DNA of 64,000 nt from RGIG2041 sp045652745 (GCA_045652745.1 JAZRUW010000009.1:32406-96405); one strand, 5' to 3'; positions 17,693 to 27,068 are shown, numbered from the stretch's first letter. The notes: a model not told the origin generated them from the letters alone. Program-made: numbers and translations.

Positions 17693-18803
17693 TTTCGGTT
17701 TATATCTTCATATTCCGTTTTGCATCCAAAAGTGTGCCTATTGTGACTTTTTGTCCGCACCGGCCTTGCCGGAAGTGCGCGAAGCGTATGTAAATGCGTT
17801 GGTACACGAAATCCAAATGCAACCGTCGCAAACGCTCGATACGGTATTTTTTGGCGGTGGTACGCCGAGTTTGCTGAGTGAAAAACAGGTAGAGCGGATT
17901 TTAAATGCGATATACACGCATCATGCGGTAGCGGCGCAGGCGGAAATCAGTTTGGAATGTAACCCTGCCACGGCAGATGAAACCAAACTGCGCACCTTTC
18001 GGAAACTGGGCATCAACCGCCTGAGCATCGGGGTGCAGAGTTTTTCGGAGGCAGAGCTAAAATTGCTCGGACGTGCGCACGATAGCGCACAGGCCAAGGC
18101 GTGTATTGAAGATGCCCATACGGCAGGCTTTGAAAATATCAATCTTGACTTGATGAGCGGTTTGCCGCATCAGACCTTGATGTCTTGGGAAAACACCCTG
18201 CAAACGGCGCTTTCGTTTGCGCCGAAGCACATCAGCGCCTATTCGCTGATTGTCGAACCGGGGACGCCGTTTGAAAAACGGTACGCAGACGGCAAGGATT
18301 TGCCTAAAGAGGATGCGGAGCGCAAAATGTATGCGCGTACGGCTGAAATTTTGGCGCAAAACGGGCTTGAGCGCTACGAAATTTCCAACTATGCACAGCC
18401 GGGGTACGAAAGTCGACACAATTTAAAATACTGGCATTGCAGTCCGTATCTGGCGGCAGGCCTTGGTGCGCACGGGTTTGACGGGCAGAAACGTACGGAA
18501 AATGTGTGTGATTTAAAAACTTATTTAGATTTCATTTCACAAAATAAATTGCCGGCGGCGTGCGAAACCGTACTTTCGAAAGATGACCTTGCAAGCGAAT
18601 GTATTATAATGGGTTTGCGTTTAAACGAAGGAATATCCCTTGCGGCATTTTCGGAAAAATTCGGTTACGATTTATACGAAAAGCACAAAGCCAAACTGGA
18701 TATGTATATCCGCGGCGGATTTATGCGCAAAGATGCAGACAGACTTTGCTTTACCGACAGCGGTATCTGCGTAAGCAATTCGATACTATGTGAACTGATT
18801 TAA
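17685..18803 (+). CDS. hemW: HemW-type radical SAM protein (heme chaperone)
   Basis: A 372-residue radical SAM protein of the coproporphyrinogen-oxidase-like group. The cluster motif is CIQKCAYCDF; further family blocks are FFGGGTPSLL, RLSIGVQSF and NLDLMSGLPHQT, with a C-terminal HemW domain. HemW transfers heme to client proteins rather than oxidising coproporphyrinogen. No obvious ribosome site precedes the ATG, which lies inside the lepA end, suggesting coupling to lepA translation. Confidence 0.93.
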   Translation: MNNFGLYLHIPFCIQKCAYCDFLSAPALPEVREAYVNALVHEIQMQPSQTLDTVFFGGGTPSLLSEKQVERILNAIYTHHAVAAQAEISLECNPATADETKLRTFRKLGINRLSIGVQSFSEAELKLLGRAHDSAQAKACIEDAHTAGFENINLDLMSGLPHQTLMSWENTLQTALSFAPKHISAYSLIVEPGTPFEKRYADGKDLPKEDAERKMYARTAEILAQNGLERYEISNYAQPGYESRHNLKYWHCSPYLAAGLGAHGFDGQKRTENVCDLKTYLDFISQNKLPAACETVLSKDDLASECIIMGLRLNEGISLAAFSEKFGYDLYEKHKAKLDMYIRGGFMRKDADRLCFTDSGICVSNSILCELI

Positions 18804-18829
18804 AAAAGACGGACATTCCGTCTTTTTTT
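18804..18829 (+). terminator. Intrinsic terminator after hemW
   Basis: Stem AAAAGACGGA / TCCGTCTTTT with a CAT loop, then a T run. Confidence 0.8.
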
Positions 18830-18891
18830 ATTTTCATAAAATGTTTAAAACTGTCCATACTACCAATATCAACTTTTTTGGAGGGTGTAGT

Positions 18892-20931
18892 ATGAAAGAT
18901 AAAATTTTCGGCGTATTACAAAGAGTCGGGCGCTCATTTATGCTTCCGATTGCAATTTTGCCGGTCGCAGGTCTGCTTTTGGGTATCGGCAGCTCGTTTA
19001 CCAATCAGACGATGCTGGAGGCGTACAATTTAACCGGTATCATCTATCCGGGCAGTCTTTTGTATACCGTGCTCGATATTATGAGTAAGGCCGGCAGTGC
19101 GGTGTTTGACAATCTGGCGCTTTTATTTGCTATCGGTGTTGCTATTGGTATGGCCAAAAAGGAAAAAGAGGTGGCGGCGCTTTCGAGTGTTGTGGCATTT
19201 TTAATTATGCATACCACCATTTTTGCCCTGATTAACGCCAACGGCGGTGCGCAGAGTATGCTTGTCAATTCAACGGCGAGTGTGCTCGGTATTACCACGC
19301 TGCAGATGGGTGTGTTCGGCGGTATCATTGTCGGTCTTGGTGTAGCGGCGCTGCACAATCGTTTTTATAAAATCCAACTGCCGCCGGTGCTTGCCTTTTT
19401 CGGCGGTACGCGTTTTGTGCCGATTATTTCGGCGTTGGTGTATGTCGTGGTCGGCATTTTGCTGTTTTTTATCTGGCCGCTGATTCAAAGAGGTATTTCC
19501 ATGCTCGGTAATTTGGTGCTTGCTTCGGGCTATGCGGGCACGTGGATTTACGGTATCATTGAGCGTGCGCTCATTCCGTTCGGTTTGCACCATGTGTTTT
19601 ATATTCCGTTCTGGCAGACGAGCGTGGGCGGCAGTGCGGTGATTGACGGCGTGCTCGTACAGGGTGCACAAAACATTTATTTTGCTGAGTTGGCATCGAA
19701 AAATACCGTATTTTTCAATACAGAGGCAACACGTTTTATGGCGGGTAAATTCCCGTTTATGATTTTCGGTCTGCCGGGTGCCGCACTTGCGATGTATCAA
19801 TGCGCAAAATCCGAACGCCGCAAGGTGGCAGGCAGTTTGCTTTTGTCAGCGGCACTCACTGCGATGCTGACGGGTATCACCGAGCCGCTGGAATTTACGT
19901 TCATTTTCGTCGCGCCGCTGATGTATGCGGTACACTGTGTGCTTGCCGGCCTTTCGTTTATGCTTATGCACATTCTGCGTGTCGGCGTGGGTATGACATT
20001 TTCCGGCGGTGTGATTGACTTAACGCTGTTTGGTATTTTGCAGGGCAATGCCAAAACGAACTGGATTTATATTGTGCTGGTCGGCATTGTGTATTTCTTC
20101 CTTTATTGGGGCGTATTTACCTTTATGATTCGAAAGTTTAACTATAAAACACCGGGTCGAGAGGATGAAGGGGAAGAAACGAAACTTTATACCCGTAAAG
20201 ATGTGGAGGCGGCCAAGCAGGAGGGCGCACAGTCTGCGCTGATAGTAAAAGGTTTAGGTGGCAAGGAAAACATTGCCGATGTCGATTGTTGTGCTACGCG
20301 TCTGCGCATCACCGTAAAAGACGGCAGTAAGGTGTCGGATGCCCTGTTAAAGCAGAGCGGCGCAAGCGGTGTCATTCACAAGGGCAACGGTGTGCAGGTG
20401 ATTTACGGACCGACGGTCACGGTGGTAAAATCCAATTTAGAAGATTATCTGGAGATGCATGTGGAAACGCAGACGGGCATTTGCACGCTCGGCGCATATG
20501 CCGACGGCAAAGTGGTGGATTTGAAAAAAGTGGAGGATGAGGTATTCAGCCAGGGTATTTTAGGGCAGGGCATTGCCATAGAGCCGACACAAGGCGTCAT
20601 ATATGCGCCGTGCGATGCTACAGTTTCCAATGTGGTTGACTCCAAACATGCCATTGGTTTGAAAACCGCGGAGGGCTTTGAACTTTTAATTCATGTCGGC
20701 ATTGATACGGTCAATTTGAAAGGCAAGTATTTTGAGTATGCGGTTTCAAACGGGGAGTCGGTGCGCAAGGGCGATGTGCTCATCCGCTTCGACAAAGCGG
20801 CGATTGAAAAGGCGGGATATAAGACGGTTACACCGCTTGTGATTGCAGATGCAGACGGGTATAAGGGCTTAAATGTCGTTGCGGACGGTGCGGTGAAGCA
20901 CGGTGAGGCTTTGCTTGAAATTTTGTACTGA
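18892..20931 (+). CDS. PTS glucose-type permease, EIICBA
   Basis: Imports and phosphorylates a hexose, most likely glucose, using phosphate from HPr. The 679-residue protein has EIIC (residues about 1-400; FFGGTRFVPI, IPFGLHHVFYIPFW, LTGITEPLEFTFIFVAPL), EIIB (phosphocysteine in DVDCCATRLRI) and EIIA (active histidine in LLIHVGIDTVNLKG). EIIC is closer to PtsG than to NagE by eye, though the amino-sugar setting keeps GlcNAc possible. Start at 18892 follows TTGGAGGGTG; an earlier ATG at 18841 lies in the terminator tail. No antiterminator site was recognised in the short leader. Confidence 0.9.
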   Translation: MKDKIFGVLQRVGRSFMLPIAILPVAGLLLGIGSSFTNQTMLEAYNLTGIIYPGSLLYTVLDIMSKAGSAVFDNLALLFAIGVAIGMAKKEKEVAALSSVVAFLIMHTTIFALINANGGAQSMLVNSTASVLGITTLQMGVFGGIIVGLGVAALHNRFYKIQLPPVLAFFGGTRFVPIISALVYVVVGILLFFIWPLIQRGISMLGNLVLASGYAGTWIYGIIERALIPFGLHHVFYIPFWQTSVGGSAVIDGVLVQGAQNIYFAELASKNTVFFNTEATRFMAGKFPFMIFGLPGAALAMYQCAKSERRKVAGSLLLSAALTAMLTGITEPLEFTFIFVAPLMYAVHCVLAGLSFMLMHILRVGVGMTFSGGVIDLTLFGILQGNAKTNWIYIVLVGIVYFFLYWGVFTFMIRKFNYKTPGREDEGEETKLYTRKDVEAAKQEGAQSALIVKGLGGKENIADVDCCATRLRITVKDGSKVSDALLKQSGASGVIHKGNGVQVIYGPTVTVVKSNLEDYLEMHVETQTGICTLGAYADGKVVDLKKVEDEVFSQGILGQGIAIEPTQGVIYAPCDATVSNVVDSKHAIGLKTAEGFELLIHVGIDTVNLKGKYFEYAVSNGESVRKGDVLIRFDKAAIEKAGYKTVTPLVIADADGYKGLNVVADGAVKHGEALLEILY

Positions 20932-20935
20932 TAGC

Positions 20936-20970
20936 AAAAACGGATGGTTTGAATAAAACCATCCGTTTTT
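20936..20970. terminator. Bidirectional terminator between the PTS gene and nth
   Basis: Stem AAAAACGGATGGTTT against AAAACCATCCGTTTTT, loop GAAT. It abuts the stop codons of both convergent genes. Confidence 0.85.
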
Positions 20971-21609
20971 CTATTTCAATACTTTTTTGCAATACGTACT
21001 TACGGGGCATATGTCGCATTTGGGATTGCGTACGCAAAATTCACGACCGAGATAAACGATGCGGTGGCAAAAATCACTGCCCATGCCGGGCGGCATGATT
21101 TTCCAAAGTTCCATTTCGATTTTGGTCGGGTCTGTTTGCTTGGTTAATCCCATGCGGTAGGTGATACGCTTGCAGTGTGTATCGACCACAATGGCATCGC
21201 CGCCGAAGCAGTCGCCGATTAAAAGATTGGCAATTTTTCGGCCGACGCCGGGCAGGGAGGTTAATTCCTCCATCGTGCGCGGCACTTTGCCGCCGAAGTC
21301 TGCCATGATTTTTTGCGCCGAGCCGACAATGTTTTGTGCCTTGTGGTTAAAAAAGCCGGTAGAGCGGATGTACGGCATCACATCCTCCGGCGATGCTGCG
21401 GCAAAATCCGCAATTTCCGGAAACTGCGCAAACAGCGCCGGTGTGACCATATTCACACGTTTGTCGGTGCACTGTGTCGCTAAAATTGCCGAAACAAGCA
21501 GTTTCCACGGATCAGTTGCATTATCTAAGGAACATACCGCATCGGGGTACGCTTTTTGTAAATCCTGCGCGAGCAGGAGAAGTCTTTCTTTTTTTGTCAT
21601 ATACATCAC
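20971..21609 (-). CDS. nth: Endonuclease III (DNA glycosylase/AP lyase)
   Basis: Removes oxidised pyrimidines and cleaves at abasic sites. The 212-residue protein has the helix-hairpin-helix with catalytic Lys (LTSLPGVGRKIANLL), the catalytic Asp in IVVDTHCKRI, and a C-terminal four-cysteine iron-sulfur loop (FCVRNPKCDICPVSTYCKK). Two near-adjacent ATGs begin it. It is divergent from glyA, sharing a short upstream region. Confidence 0.95.
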   Translation of the reverse strand: MMYMTKKERLLLLAQDLQKAYPDAVCSLDNATDPWKLLVSAILATQCTDKRVNMVTPALFAQFPEIADFAAASPEDVMPYIRSTGFFNHKAQNIVGSAQKIMADFGGKVPRTMEELTSLPGVGRKIANLLIGDCFGGDAIVVDTHCKRITYRMGLTKQTDPTKIEMELWKIMPPGMGSDFCHRIVYLGREFCVRNPKCDICPVSTYCKKVLK

Positions 21610-21661
21610 CGATTTCTATTTTAGCATAAGGCAAGGAAAAAGTAAAGAATGTCGAAAAGTC

Positions 21662-21690
21662 TTGCGAAATGTTTAAGAATATAGTATAAT
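21662..21690 (+). promoter_or_regulatory. Promoter of glyA
   Basis: TTGCGA (21662-21667), 17 bp, TATAAT (21685-21690), 33 bp before the start codon. Confidence 0.75.
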
Positions 21691-21723
21691 ATGAATATCT
21701 ATAATGTTAAGGAGTGACAGTAC

Positions 21724-22956
21724 ATGGAATTTAATAAAATCAAGGCTGCAGACGCCGAAGTTTATGAAGCGGTGATGCAGGAGCTGTCCAGACAGCAAAA
21801 TAAGATTGAATTGATTGCTTCGGAAAACTTTGTAAGCGAAGCCGTTATGGAAGCGATGGGTACACCGCTGACCAATAAATATGCAGAAGGTTATCCGGGC
21901 AAACGTTACTACGGCGGTTGCGAATATGTAGACGTTGTAGAAACGCTGGCGATTGAGCGTGCAAAGAAAGTGTTTGGCGCAGACCACGCCAATGTACAGC
22001 CGCACTCCGGCGCACAGGCAAACCTGACGGTGTTTTTCTCCGTTTTAGAGCCGGGCGATACGGTGCTGAGCATGAGCCTTGCACACGGCGGCCACTTAAG
22101 CCACGGCAGCCCGGTCAACATTTCCGGTAAGTATTTTAACATTGTGCCGTATGGTGTAAACGAAGGCGCGAACGTAATTGATTATGATGAAGTTCGCCGT
22201 CTTGCGCTCGAATGTAAGCCGAAGCTTATTTTGGCCGGTGCTTCTGCATATCCGAGAACGATTGATTTTGCGCGCTTTGCTGAAATTGCAAAGGAAGTCG
22301 GCGCATACTTTATGGTAGATATGGCGCACATTGCCGGTCTGGTTGCGGCAGGCTTGCATCCGAATCCGGTACCGTACGCTGATTTTGTGACCACCACAAC
22401 ACATAAGACACTTCGCGGACCGCGCGGTGGTTTGATTTTGTGCAAAGAAGAGCATGCCGCAAAGATTAACAAGGCATTGTTCCCGGGAATTCAGGGCGGC
22501 CCGCTCATGCACGTGATTGCTTCCAAGGCAGTTTGCTTTAAAGAAGCACTCTCCGATGAATTCAAGGCTTACCAGACGCAGATTGTAAAAAATGCGGCTG
22601 CACTTGCAGATGCATTGGTGAAGGAAGGCTTTAAACTTGTCAGCGGCGGTACGGACAACCACCTGATGCTCGTAGACTTAACCCCGATGAACATCACCGG
22701 TAAGGAAGCAGAGCATAAGCTCGACGAAATCGGTATTACCGTTAACAAAAATGCCATTCCGTTTGATACACAAAGCCCGTTTGTAACCAGCGGTATCCGT
22801 ATCGGTACACCGGCGGTAACCTCCAGAGGCTTTAAAGAAGAGGATATGGTGGAAGTTGCCGCGCTCATTAAGCTCGCGGTAACGGACGGCGCAAGTGCAG
22901 ATGAAATCAAAGCGCGTGTAGCTGCACTTTGTGCAAAACATCCGCTTTACGCATAA
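21724..22956 (+). CDS. glyA: Serine hydroxymethyltransferase
   Basis: PLP enzyme interconverting serine and glycine while charging tetrahydrofolate with a one-carbon unit. The 410-residue protein has YAEGYPGKRYYGGCE, HGGHLSHG, the PLP lysine motif TTTTHKTLRGPRGG and GIRIGTPAVTSRGF. Full length. It has its own promoter and terminator. Together with folD at 48.5 kb it represents folate one-carbon metabolism in this window. Confidence 0.97.
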   Translation: MEFNKIKAADAEVYEAVMQELSRQQNKIELIASENFVSEAVMEAMGTPLTNKYAEGYPGKRYYGGCEYVDVVETLAIERAKKVFGADHANVQPHSGAQANLTVFFSVLEPGDTVLSMSLAHGGHLSHGSPVNISGKYFNIVPYGVNEGANVIDYDEVRRLALECKPKLILAGASAYPRTIDFARFAEIAKEVGAYFMVDMAHIAGLVAAGLHPNPVPYADFVTTTTHKTLRGPRGGLILCKEEHAAKINKALFPGIQGGPLMHVIASKAVCFKEALSDEFKAYQTQIVKNAAALADALVKEGFKLVSGGTDNHLMLVDLTPMNITGKEAEHKLDEIGITVNKNAIPFDTQSPFVTSGIRIGTPAVTSRGFKEEDMVEVAALIKLAVTDGASADEIKARVAALCAKHPLYA

Positions 22957-22966
22957 TCAGCAGTAT

Positions 22967-23000
22967 AAAAACCCGCGTCCCGAACGGGCGCGGGTTTTTA
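22967..23000 (+). terminator. Intrinsic terminator after glyA
   Basis: GC-rich stem AAAACCCGCG / CGCGGGTTTT with an inner CCCG..CGGG pairing, then a T run. Confidence 0.85.
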
Positions 23001-23044
23001 AGCAAATTTTTAAGCAATACATTCTGGCATAGGGAAGGTGCAGT

Positions 23045-23986
23045 ATGTGTGAAAAAGTAGCAGGTTTGTCGCTTTCTCCGGCGATGGACAGAACGATTTA
23101 TGTAGACGATTTTTGTTTAAATGAAGTCAACCGTGCGCGTGAATCGACAGCGATTCCCGGCTCTAAAGGCGTGAACGTGGCAAAATATCTGGCTGCAAGC
23201 GGTCTGGATTCTGTTTGCTTCGGCTTTATTGGCGGACCGGACAGGGCTGTGTTTATCAGCCAGCTTAATAAGTTCGGTGTGCGTTCGGATTTTATTCCGG
23301 TAGAGTACCCGATTCGCAACAACATTAAAATTGTGGATTTGAAAAACGGGACGTATACCGATGTAAATCTGGAGGCAGGTACACCGACAGAGGCGCAACT
23401 TGCTATGCTACATGAAAGAGCGGCACAGGTGGCTAAGGAATGTGCTTATGTGGCACTCAGCGGACATGTGTCGGATAAAATGCCGACAGATATTTACAAA
23501 ACGCTGACGGAAATTATTCATCAAAACGGCGCAAAAGTGGCGGTGGATTGCAGCGGTAAAGCGCTTTTGTCGGCGCTCGAAGCAAAACCGGATGTCATTA
23601 AGCCGAATTTAAAAGAACTTTGTGAAAGTTTTGATGTGCATCTGGTCAATCGCTATGAAATTATAGAGTGTGCAAAGCGTATTGCTGAGCGCGGCATAGA
23701 CAATGTTTTGGTTTCCTGCGGTCCGGACGGCGCCGTTGCCGTTTGCGAAGGAGAAATTTATTTGGTGCAGGTTCCGAATGTACCGGTGTTGAATACCGTT
23801 GGTGCAGGGGATGCGTTTTTGAGCGGTTTTATCTATGGTAAAACCAAGAACTTTGACAATGAAGCGGCACTTCGTCATGCGGCGGCTTTTTCGCAAGCGA
23901 TTGTAACCGGCCCGGCAACGCAGACGCTCGATTATGCGGCGCTGACGGCGGCCATCAATGAAATCGAGATTACAAAGGTTGTTTGA
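23045..23986 (+). CDS. PfkB-family sugar (phosphate) kinase, 1-phosphofructokinase/LacC type
   Basis: A 313-residue ribokinase-fold kinase. It begins with LSPAMDRTIYVD and the PGSKGVNVAKYLAASG block of the 1-phosphofructokinase/tagatose-6-phosphate kinase branch, then IKPNLKEL, SCGPDGAV and the catalytic GAGDAFLSGF. Its substrate is probably a hexose phosphate. No fructose PTS gene is nearby, so it is not assigned to FruK. It overlaps no gene but ends three bases before the start of a small cysteine-rich protein gene. Confidence 0.85.
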   Translation: MCEKVAGLSLSPAMDRTIYVDDFCLNEVNRARESTAIPGSKGVNVAKYLAASGLDSVCFGFIGGPDRAVFISQLNKFGVRSDFIPVEYPIRNNIKIVDLKNGTYTDVNLEAGTPTEAQLAMLHERAAQVAKECAYVALSGHVSDKMPTDIYKTLTEIIHQNGAKVAVDCSGKALLSALEAKPDVIKPNLKELCESFDVHLVNRYEIIECAKRIAERGIDNVLVSCGPDGAVAVCEGEIYLVQVPNVPVLNTVGAGDAFLSGFIYGKTKNFDNEAALRHAAAFSQAIVTGPATQTLDYAALTAAINEIEITKVV

Positions 23987-23988
23987 TT

Positions 23989-24504
23989 ATGAACTGCGTT
24001 TCCATGTATAAAGAAGCCTACCGTTTGCTTGAAGATGTGACACCGCTTTTGGTAGATTGCGGTCAGTTATGCTCTCATGCCTGTTGTGTAAGTGAAGACG
24101 AAGAGGCGGGGATGTATTTGTATCCCGGCGAGGCAAGCTTATATAAAACGGCAGATGCGCCGTGGCTTAGGATTGAAACTTCGGACTTTTTATACGGTCC
24201 GTCGGACAAAAAAACGCCCATTGCGATTTGCGACGGCACATGTGACAGAGCATTGCGTCCTTTGTCGTGTCGCATTTTTCCGCTGATTCCTTATTTAAAA
24301 GAGGACGGGAAACCCGAAATTATCATTGACCCGCGCGCTAAGGCGATGTGTCCGCTGGCGAAAACCTTTACGCTCGCAGATTTTGAGCCGGAATTTGTGC
24401 GCAGAGTTAAACTTATTTTCGGTGTACTTTTAAAAAATAAAGATGTACGGGAGTTTGTCATTGAACAGTCGTATGTTTTAGATGAGGTAGGAAAATTTTA
24501 TTAA
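23989..24504 (+). CDS. Cysteine-rich protein resembling YkgJ-type metal-chelating domains
   Basis: This 171-residue protein is not firmly recognised. It has eight conserved-looking cysteines: C24, C28 and the pair C32-C33, then C81 and C85 (CDGTC), C94 (RPLSCRIFPL) and C121. The C-x3-C-x3-CC start and the RP..CR.FPL block resemble the zinc/iron-chelating YkgJ-type domain. A metal-cluster role is inferred; no enzymatic activity can be named. A TTG six bases upstream is in frame, but the ATG two bases after the kinase stop is preferred. The tight spacing suggests co-translation with the kinase. Confidence 0.65.
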   Translation: MNCVSMYKEAYRLLEDVTPLLVDCGQLCSHACCVSEDEEAGMYLYPGEASLYKTADAPWLRIETSDFLYGPSDKKTPIAICDGTCDRALRPLSCRIFPLIPYLKEDGKPEIIIDPRAKAMCPLAKTFTLADFEPEFVRRVKLIFGVLLKNKDVREFVIEQSYVLDEVGKFY

Positions 24505-24517
24505 GAGGTGTATACCG

Positions 24518-25393
24518 ATGATGAAGAAATTTTTAGCCGTATTTTTATGCCTTTGCATGCTTGCCGTGCCGGCAAGTGCGATGCGCGTGCAGGTTTCGAT
24601 TGGCTCTACACAGGTACATACCGCAGATGTGGATACCAAAACGGCGCAGACACTTACGCTGGAAGCGGCGCCGTACACCGCACAGGGGAGGACTATGGTG
24701 CCGGTGCGCGTCATCACGGAGAGTCTGGGCGCAACCGTCGGTTGGGATGATGCAACGCAGAAGGTCACCATTACGCAAGGCGAAAACGTGGTGGAACTGA
24801 TTATCGGCTCGACTGAGGCAAAAATCAACGGTGAAGTCAAGGTTTTGGATGTTGCACCGGAGACCATTAACGGCAGAACCTTTATTCCGATGCGTTTTGT
24901 CGGCGAAGCGTTTGGCTATACGCTGCAGTGGGTGCCGAGCATACAAAACGTTATCATTTCCGATGTGCCTGTGATTTTAAAAAGCGAATACTCCGTAGCG
25001 ACAGCGCTGGATGTGCTCTTTTGGGGATGGCTCTTTGATGAGAACGAGGAAACCTTTGAAATAGAGAAATGGATGGATGTATATGCCATTGCTATGGTTA
25101 TCTCAGATTTTAGAAATTACAAACTGGGGCAGCCGCAGCCGATAGATATACTCGCCAGAGATGAGGGGACTGACGCTTTGTGCGTTGTACCGGCCGCAAT
25201 AAATAATGCAGTTGAACTGGCGGCAAATGTCCGGTGGGCGAGAGAACTGCAAACCAATGACCCGCAGACTTTTGCAGCATTTAAGGCATATCTGGACACG
25301 AAGCCGACAAGCCGCTTGTGTACGAATGAGGAGTTTATGGATTCTGTATTGGAGTATATATTAATGGTATCGGATGGAATCGAAACAGATTAA
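24518..25393 (+). CDS. Secreted protein with copper amine oxidase N-terminal-like domain
   Basis: A 291-residue protein with a signal peptide (MMKKFLAVFLCLCMLAVPASA). Residues about 25-140 carry the repeat pattern of copper amine oxidase N-terminal (stalk) domains: GRTMVPVRVITESLGATVGWDDATQKVTI and later GRTFIPMRFVGEAFGYTLQW. In clostridia this module is common in secreted proteins without oxidase activity and probably binds the wall. The C-terminal 150 residues are mostly helical and unrecognised. It follows the cysteine-rich gene by 13 bases with GAGGTG before the start, so it may be in that operon. Confidence 0.75.
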   Translation: MMKKFLAVFLCLCMLAVPASAMRVQVSIGSTQVHTADVDTKTAQTLTLEAAPYTAQGRTMVPVRVITESLGATVGWDDATQKVTITQGENVVELIIGSTEAKINGEVKVLDVAPETINGRTFIPMRFVGEAFGYTLQWVPSIQNVIISDVPVILKSEYSVATALDVLFWGWLFDENEETFEIEKWMDVYAIAMVISDFRNYKLGQPQPIDILARDEGTDALCVVPAAINNAVELAANVRWARELQTNDPQTFAAFKAYLDTKPTSRLCTNEEFMDSVLEYILMVSDGIETD

Positions 25394-25402
25394 GCCGAGG
25401 TG

Positions 25403-25459
25403 AAGCACTTGTTTTGTCGATGGAAAAAGAAACCAACGACAAAATAAGTGCTTTTTTTT
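25403..25459 (+). terminator. Intrinsic terminator upstream of the sigma-F operon
   Basis: Long stem AAGCACTT-g-TTTTGTCG against CGACAAAA-t-AAGTGCTT, then T8. It isolates the sporulation operon from the upstream genes. Confidence 0.85.
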
Positions 25460-25502
25460 ATGCTTTTTACGCTATGATACTGCTAGTGAAAGGATGAAGC
25501 AT

Positions 25503-25853
25503 ATGAAAACGGAGTATAACACACGCGCCCGTGCGCTCGTTGTGCACCTGGATGCGGAGATTGACCATCATATTGCAGGTGCTGTGCGCCGGGACATAGA
25601 CGAGGCATTTTTGAACACACGTGCCAATCATATCATTTTTGATTTTTCGTGTGTACAGTTTATGGACAGTTCGGGCATCGGTCTGATTATGGGCAGATAC
25701 CGTTTGGTAGCACCGCTGGGCGGCAGAGTGGTGCTTTCTGGCGTATCCGAGCGGATGGACAGGCTGATGAGCCTGTCGGGAATTTATAAACTGGTGCGTT
25801 GGACGAAAACGGTGAATGAGGCGCTGCAAATGGTAAAGGAGGCGGCAATATGA
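25503..25853 (+). CDS. spoIIAA: Anti-sigma F factor antagonist SpoIIAA
   Basis: A 116-residue STAS protein that frees sigma-F from SpoIIAB in the forespore. The phosphorylation site is FMDSSGIGLIMGRY (Ser56/57 here). The start at 25503 is chosen because AAAGG lies nine bases before it, while an in-frame ATG at 25494 directly abuts that site. First gene of the spoIIA operon. A possible TATGAT lies at 25473-25478, but no clear sigma-H promoter (AGGAWWT..GAAT) was found. Confidence 0.93.
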   Translation: MKTEYNTRARALVVHLDAEIDHHIAGAVRRDIDEAFLNTRANHIIFDFSCVQFMDSSGIGLIMGRYRLVAPLGGRVVLSGVSERMDRLMSLSGIYKLVRWTKTVNEALQMVKEAAI

Positions 25854-26311
25854 AAAATGAAATGCGATTGCTTTTTGATGCGCACGCATCCAACGAAGCT
25901 TTTGCTAGAACGGCAGTTGCCGCTTTTGTAGTCGGGCTTGATCCGACGGTCGAGGAGCTTTCTGACATAAAAACGGCGCTGTCCGAAGCGGTGACCAATG
26001 CGATTGTACACGGCTATGATGGCGCAGATGGCGTTGTGGAACTGCATTGCGTTACGCAAAAACGACATATAACGGTTTCGGTCACCGATACGGGCGTCGG
26101 GATTGCGGATATTCAAAAAGCCATGGAACCTATGTATACGGGAAAGCCTGAGGCAGAGCGAAGCGGTATGGGATTTACGGTCATGGAAGCCTTTATGGAT
26201 ACCGTGTCGGTACATAGCATTTTAGGCGAGGGTACGACGGTGGTTTTGGAAAAGCAACTGCGTGCACATGAGGGCGTGCGCGAAAAACTGTCTGCAAAGA
26301 CACAACAGTAA
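25850..26311 (+). CDS. spoIIAB: Anti-sigma F factor / serine kinase SpoIIAB
   Basis: A 153-residue GHKL-type kinase that binds sigma-F and phosphorylates SpoIIAA. The ATP-binding boxes are EAVTNAIVHGYDG (N box), VTDTGVGI (G1) and RSGMGFTVMEAFMD (G2). Its start overlaps spoIIAA by ATGA, giving the stoichiometric coupling typical of this partner-switching module. Confidence 0.95.
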   Translation: MKNEMRLLFDAHASNEAFARTAVAAFVVGLDPTVEELSDIKTALSEAVTNAIVHGYDGADGVVELHCVTQKRHITVSVTDTGVGIADIQKAMEPMYTGKPEAERSGMGFTVMEAFMDTVSVHSILGEGTTVVLEKQLRAHEGVREKLSAKTQQ

Positions 26312-26334
26312 AATAAACAGCGGAGGCGAGCGGA

Positions 26335-27027
26335 ATGACGGCGACAACTTTAGAAAACAAAACGCTTTCGCAGGAGGAGCAAAACAAAATCATAGAAGAC
26401 AATCTCGCTTTGGTCGGCAGTATTGTCAAACGGTTTGCCTATACCGGCCACGATACGGAAGACTTGTTTCAAATCGGCGCTTTGGGGCTTGTAAAAGCCG
26501 TACAGCGTTTTGATGCCGCCTATGGCGTAAAACTGTCTACCTATGCTGTACCGGTGATTGTCGGCGAAATTAAGCGGTTTTTGCGCGATGACGGCGCGGT
26601 GCGTATCAGCCGCCGCATCAAAACCAATGCCATGCACATTCGCAGCTTTGTGGAAACAAAAACAAAAGAAGACGGCAGCGCACCGAGTATTTCGGATATC
26701 GCGGATGCACTCGGTCTGGAAATCGAAGACGTCACTGTAGCGATGGAGGCGATGCGCCCCATACAATATCTGCAGGCGGAAACGGACGATGTGCCGGGGC
26801 TGATGGAAACCATACCTGCGCCCGATACGCAGGAGAGTTTGTTGGATTGTTTGGCTTTGCGTCAGGTGATTGCCACACTGCCTGCCCGGGATAAAAAACT
26901 GATTCAGATGCGCTATTTTGAAAACAAAACGCAAACCGAAATTGCGAATTGTCTAGGTATCAGCCAGGTACAGGTTTCACGCATTGAAAAGAAACTTTTG
27001 TTGAGTTTGCGCAATCAAATCGGTTGA
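26335..27027 (+). CDS. sigF: RNA polymerase sigma-F factor
   Basis: The first forespore-specific sigma factor, 230 residues. It shows region 2 (GHDTEDLFQIGALGLVKAVQRFD), region 3 and a region 4 helix-turn-helix (TQTEIANCLGISQVQVSRIEKKLL). Length and position after spoIIAB identify it over sigma-G or sigma-B. GGAGGCGAG precedes the ATG. Confidence 0.95.
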   Translation: MTATTLENKTLSQEEQNKIIEDNLALVGSIVKRFAYTGHDTEDLFQIGALGLVKAVQRFDAAYGVKLSTYAVPVIVGEIKRFLRDDGAVRISRRIKTNAMHIRSFVETKTKEDGSAPSISDIADALGLEIEDVTVAMEAMRPIQYLQAETDDVPGLMETIPAPDTQESLLDCLALRQVIATLPARDKKLIQMRYFENKTQTEIANCLGISQVQVSRIEKKLLLSLRNQIG

Positions 27028-27068
27028 TGTTTGACTGCTGAATTTACAAAATGTTCACACTTTGTTTA

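Noticed and set aside
25460..25502. Sigma-H promoter for the spoIIA operon
   Set aside because: AAAGGATG looked like a -35 box, but it is the ribosome site and there is no GAAT at the right distance.
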